DNA from: Ardenticatenaceae bacterium
Lineage (GTDB): Bacteria > Chloroflexota > Anaerolineae > Promineifilales > Promineifilaceae
NCBI GenBank assembly: GCA_020634415.1
Contig: JACKBT010000033.1
Span: forward strand, 1 to 53,059
Direction of reading: 5' to 3'
Length of the DNA stretch: 53,059 nucleotides
Shown: one piece after another, positions 51,065 through 53,059 of the stretch
How positions within the stretch are numbered: position 1 is the first letter of the stretch
How the letters are laid out: each line of letters opens with the position of its first letter
Notes under the pieces: generated by a model
What the model was told of the DNA's origin: nothing
Databases searched by the model: none
The model's input: the letters and a program-made list of their open reading frames with translations, nothing else
Made by a program: the position numbers and the translations under genes

Positions 51065-52062
51065 GCGAGAAAAGAGAAGTACTTGTTCGGGTGACAAATC
51101 TAAAGAAGCATTTTCCTATCCGTCGAGGGATTATTCGTCGCCAGGTAGGTGCTGTTCAAGCTGTAGACGGTGTCTCCTTTGATATCTATAAAGGTGAAAC
51201 ATTGGGGTTGGTGGGGGAAAGTGGTTGTGGCAAGTCCACAACAGGCCGGACGATTTTGCAATTGCTGAGCCCTACTGATGGTGAAGTTGCGTTTCAAGGA
51301 AGAGATATCACTGGATTGACGAAGACGGAATTGCGTAGAGCCAGACGTGATATGCAAATGATTTTCCAAGATCCATATGCTTCGTTGAATCCTCGTATGA
51401 CTGTGGGGCGGATTATTGGGGAACCTTTGGAAATCCACAATATAGGCAGTGGAAACGGCCGTGAAGAGCGCGTTCAGGAATTATTGAAAGTAGTAGGTTT
51501 GAACCCCTACTTCGTCAATCGGTATCCACACGAATTTTCTGGTGGGCAGCGACAACGTATTGGTGTCGCTCGTGCTTTGGCCACCAACCCATCTTTTATT
51601 GTAGCAGATGAACCTATTTCCGCTTTAGATGTCTCTATTCAAGCGCAAGTTGTCAATTTGCTTGATGACCTCAAAGAAGAATTAGGACTAACATACCTTT
51701 TTATAGCCCATGATTTATCCATGGTTCGCTACATCAGCGATCGTGTAGCGGTTATGTACCTCGGTCGCATTGTGGAATTGGCAGACAGGAATGAGCTATA
51801 TGATCACCCTTTGCATCCATATACACAAGCCCTTCTGTCGGCGATACCCATTCCTGATCCTGATAAGGAAGCTAGACGGCAACGGATTATATTAAAAGGT
51901 GATGTGCCGAATCCGGCTAACCCACCTGCGGCTTGCCGTTTCCACACCCGTTGTTCTTATGCCACTGATATTTGTCAGCAAGAGGATCCCGAATTTCGTA
52001 ATTTGGGCACAGAAGCCACCCCTCACATGGTAGCTTGTCACCATGCTGAGCAGTTTATGTAG
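51061..52062 (+). CDS. dppF: Oligopeptide ABC transporter ATP-binding protein DppF
   Basis: The 333-residue ATPase has Walker [10 protein letters not shown] (52-60), [35 protein letters not shown] and [14 protein letters not shown]. The C-terminal [17 protein letters not shown] supplies the Cys motif usual in the family. It is the second ATPase subunit, pairing with DppD on the cytoplasmic face of DppBC. An AACGGCCGTG near copy lies at 51454. Confidence 0.93.
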   Translation: MSEKREVLVRVTNLKKHFPIRRGIIRRQVGAVQAVDGVSFDIYKGETLGLVGESGCGKSTTGRTILQLLSPTDGEVAFQGRDITGLTKTELRRARRDMQMIFQDPYASLNPRMTVGRIIGEPLEIHNIGSGNGREERVQELLKVVGLNPYFVNRYPHEFSGGQRQRIGVARALATNPSFIVADEPISALDVSIQAQVVNLLDDLKEELGLTYLFIAHDLSMVRYISDRVAVMYLGRIVELADRNELYDHPLHPYTQALLSAIPIPDPDKEARRQRIILKGDVPNPANPPAACRFHTRCSYATDICQQEDPEFRNLGTEATPHMVACHHAEQFM

Positions 52063-52224
52063 TTTTCCCTTGGCTGATAAGTATAGGTTATTTGGTGACT
52101 TTAATTAATTAGCAGTAATGCAGAGGAGGTGGTGCTGTTTAAGAAAAATTGTGACTATTTGTAAATGTGATTTGTGAAAATTTTGTATCTCTATAAAAAT
52201 AAACTTTTTTGGAGGAGTTTAGAA

Positions 52225-53059
52225 ATGTTGAAAACAAAACGAACTGGCCTTTTTATGGCCGCCTTTATGTTGTTGGCTTTGGTACTTGTTGCCTGCCAGC
52301 CTGAAACAATTGTAGAAACAGTTGTTGAACAGGTAGAAGTTACCCGCGTTATCACAGAAACCGTTGTGGAAGAAGGTGAATCTGTTGAGGTAACTCGTGT
52401 TGTAACCGAGGTTGAAGAAGTTGAAGTTACCCGCGAAGTGATGGTTGAGGCTGAGGTTGAAGAAGAGATGATGGATCATCCTGTCACCCTCAATATTAAC
52501 TGGGGTTCGGAACCCCCTTCAGCTGATCCGGCTTTGGCTACAGATACCACTTCTGTTGCTGTCGTTAGTAATATTTTCGTAGGCTTAACCAAGTTTGACC
52601 CAATTACTTCTGATGTGATCCCTTACCTGGCTACCGAGTGGGAAGCTGGAGAGGATGCTGATGGTAGCCAAACGTGGACATTCCACCTGCGCGATGACAT
52701 TGCTTGGGTTAATTACAATCCAGTTACTGGTGAAACCACTCAAGTAACAGACGCTGATGGTAACCCCCGCTTTGTGAATGCTCATGATGTTGTGTACGGT
52801 GTCAAGCGAACCATTGATCCCAATACTGCGTCTGATTATTCTTATGTGTTGTACATTATTAAGAATGCCCAGGCCGTTAATAGCGGTTCCGAAGAAGTTA
52901 CTTTGGATGATGTAGGTGTTGTGGCCCTGGATGATTGGACAGTTCAGTTTACGCTGGAAACCCCCGCTGGCTTCTTCCCGGCTATCGCTGGTATGTGGAT
53001 CGCCAATCCGATGCCCCAATGGACAATTGAAGAGCATGGCGACAAGTGGACAGAGGCTG
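52225..53059 (+). CDS. Oligopeptide ABC substrate-binding lipoprotein, copy 2 (cut by the window edge)
   Basis: The first 278 codons of a second SBP lie in the window, starting at ATG 52225 behind a GGAGGAG site. Lipid Cys24 (LALVLVAC) is followed by the same iterated VEVTRVVTE spacer as in copy 1, slightly different in length. The family-5 domain is closely similar to copy 1 (LNINWGSEPPSADPALATDT, NIFVGLTKFDP). The two genes have many synonymous differences, so the duplication is not very recent. The 163-base gap before it holds an AGGAGG at 52124 without a matching frame and no clear promoter. Confidence 0.93.
   Translation, partial: MLKTKRTGLFMAAFMLLALVLVACQPETIVETVVEQVEVTRVITETVVEEGESVEVTRVVTEVEEVEVTREVMVEAEVEEEMMDHPVTLNINWGSEPPSADPALATDTTSVAVVSNIFVGLTKFDPITSDVIPYLATEWEAGEDADGSQTWTFHLRDDIAWVNYNPVTGETTQVTDADGNPRFVNAHDVVYGVKRTIDPNTASDYSYVLYIIKNAQAVNSGSEEVTLDDVGVVALDDWTVQFTLETPAGFFPAIAGMWIANPMPQWTIEEHGDKWTEA

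Noticed and set aside
1..53059. tRNA, rRNA or origin of replication
   Set aside because: I saw no cloverleaf with a recognisable T-arm, no rRNA segment and no DnaA-box cluster.

Overview
The window is a gene-dense, GC-rich bacterial segment of about 53 kb with no rRNA, tRNA or CRISPR array that I could recognise. Gene content fits a Chloroflexota bacterium of the Anaerolineae/Ardenticatenia kind (inference): many short-signal lipoproteins with Thr/Pro/Ala-rich linkers, oligopeptide-binding proteins with iterated VEVTRVV words after the lipid Cys, a DUF3048 lipoprotein, tandem CpaF/TadA ATPases, an EAD-NACHT NTPase, a REP-associated tyrosine transposase and several type II toxin-antitoxin pairs. 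The strongest whole-window signature is the palindrome AACGGCCGTT: I count about 43 exact copies by eye (about 0.05 expected in random sequence), in genes and spacers alike, and nearly all left of 45.4 kb.

Layout. 0-7.4 kb: N-terminus of a MalT/LuxR-like regulator, an S9 peptidase, a lipoprotein, a fused double-ATPase ABC protein, a DUF3048 lipoprotein and an LppX/LprG-like lipoprotein. 7.6-10.4 kb: two tandem CpaF/TadA secretion ATPases without their membrane partners. 10.5-12.5 kb: a toxin-antitoxin islet (Phd/PIN, a decayed chimeric relic of the same kind of module, HigB with a HigA-like protein lacking its HTH) and a small membrane protein. 12.6-15.8 kb: a large BNR/Asp-box propeller protein. 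15.8-19.3 kb: the most unusual stretch, with three copies of a 248-bp double-hairpin element flanking a NACHT NTPase (whose C-terminus is a long Gly-Leu membrane repeat) and a RAYT transposase. 19.3-24.7 kb: amidase, acyl-CoA dehydrogenase and two MFS transporters. 24.7-29.7 kb: three lipoproteins on the minus strand sharing a post-lipobox motif. 30-33 kb: a coupled pair of SPFH/band-7 proteins. 33.1-33.8 kb: BrnT/CopG toxin-antitoxin. 33.9-40.4 kb: MFS transporter, THUMP-type RNA methyltransferase, DUF3352 protein, and a translationally coupled ureohydrolase/aminotransferase pair. 40.6-44.3 kb: a signalling group of Ser/Thr kinase with FHA, a broken class III cyclase gene and a cyclic-nucleotide-binding histidine kinase. 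44.4-53.1 kb: an oligopeptide ABC importer island (orphan DppD, SBP, DppB, DppC, DppD, DppF, and the start of a second SBP), lower in GC and nearly free of the palindrome.

Intergenic spacers are often built from repeated short words arranged as inverted repeats (perfect 48-bp palindrome at 5302-5349; three concentric inverted repeats at 38150-38293), which probably act as terminators or processing structures. The candidate for an undescribed system is the 15.8-19.3 kb block (double-hairpin elements + RAYT + EAD-NACHT with membrane repeat), set on the background of the AACGGCCGTT iterated palindrome. Functional assignments rest on motif recognition in the translated sequence; no database search was run.
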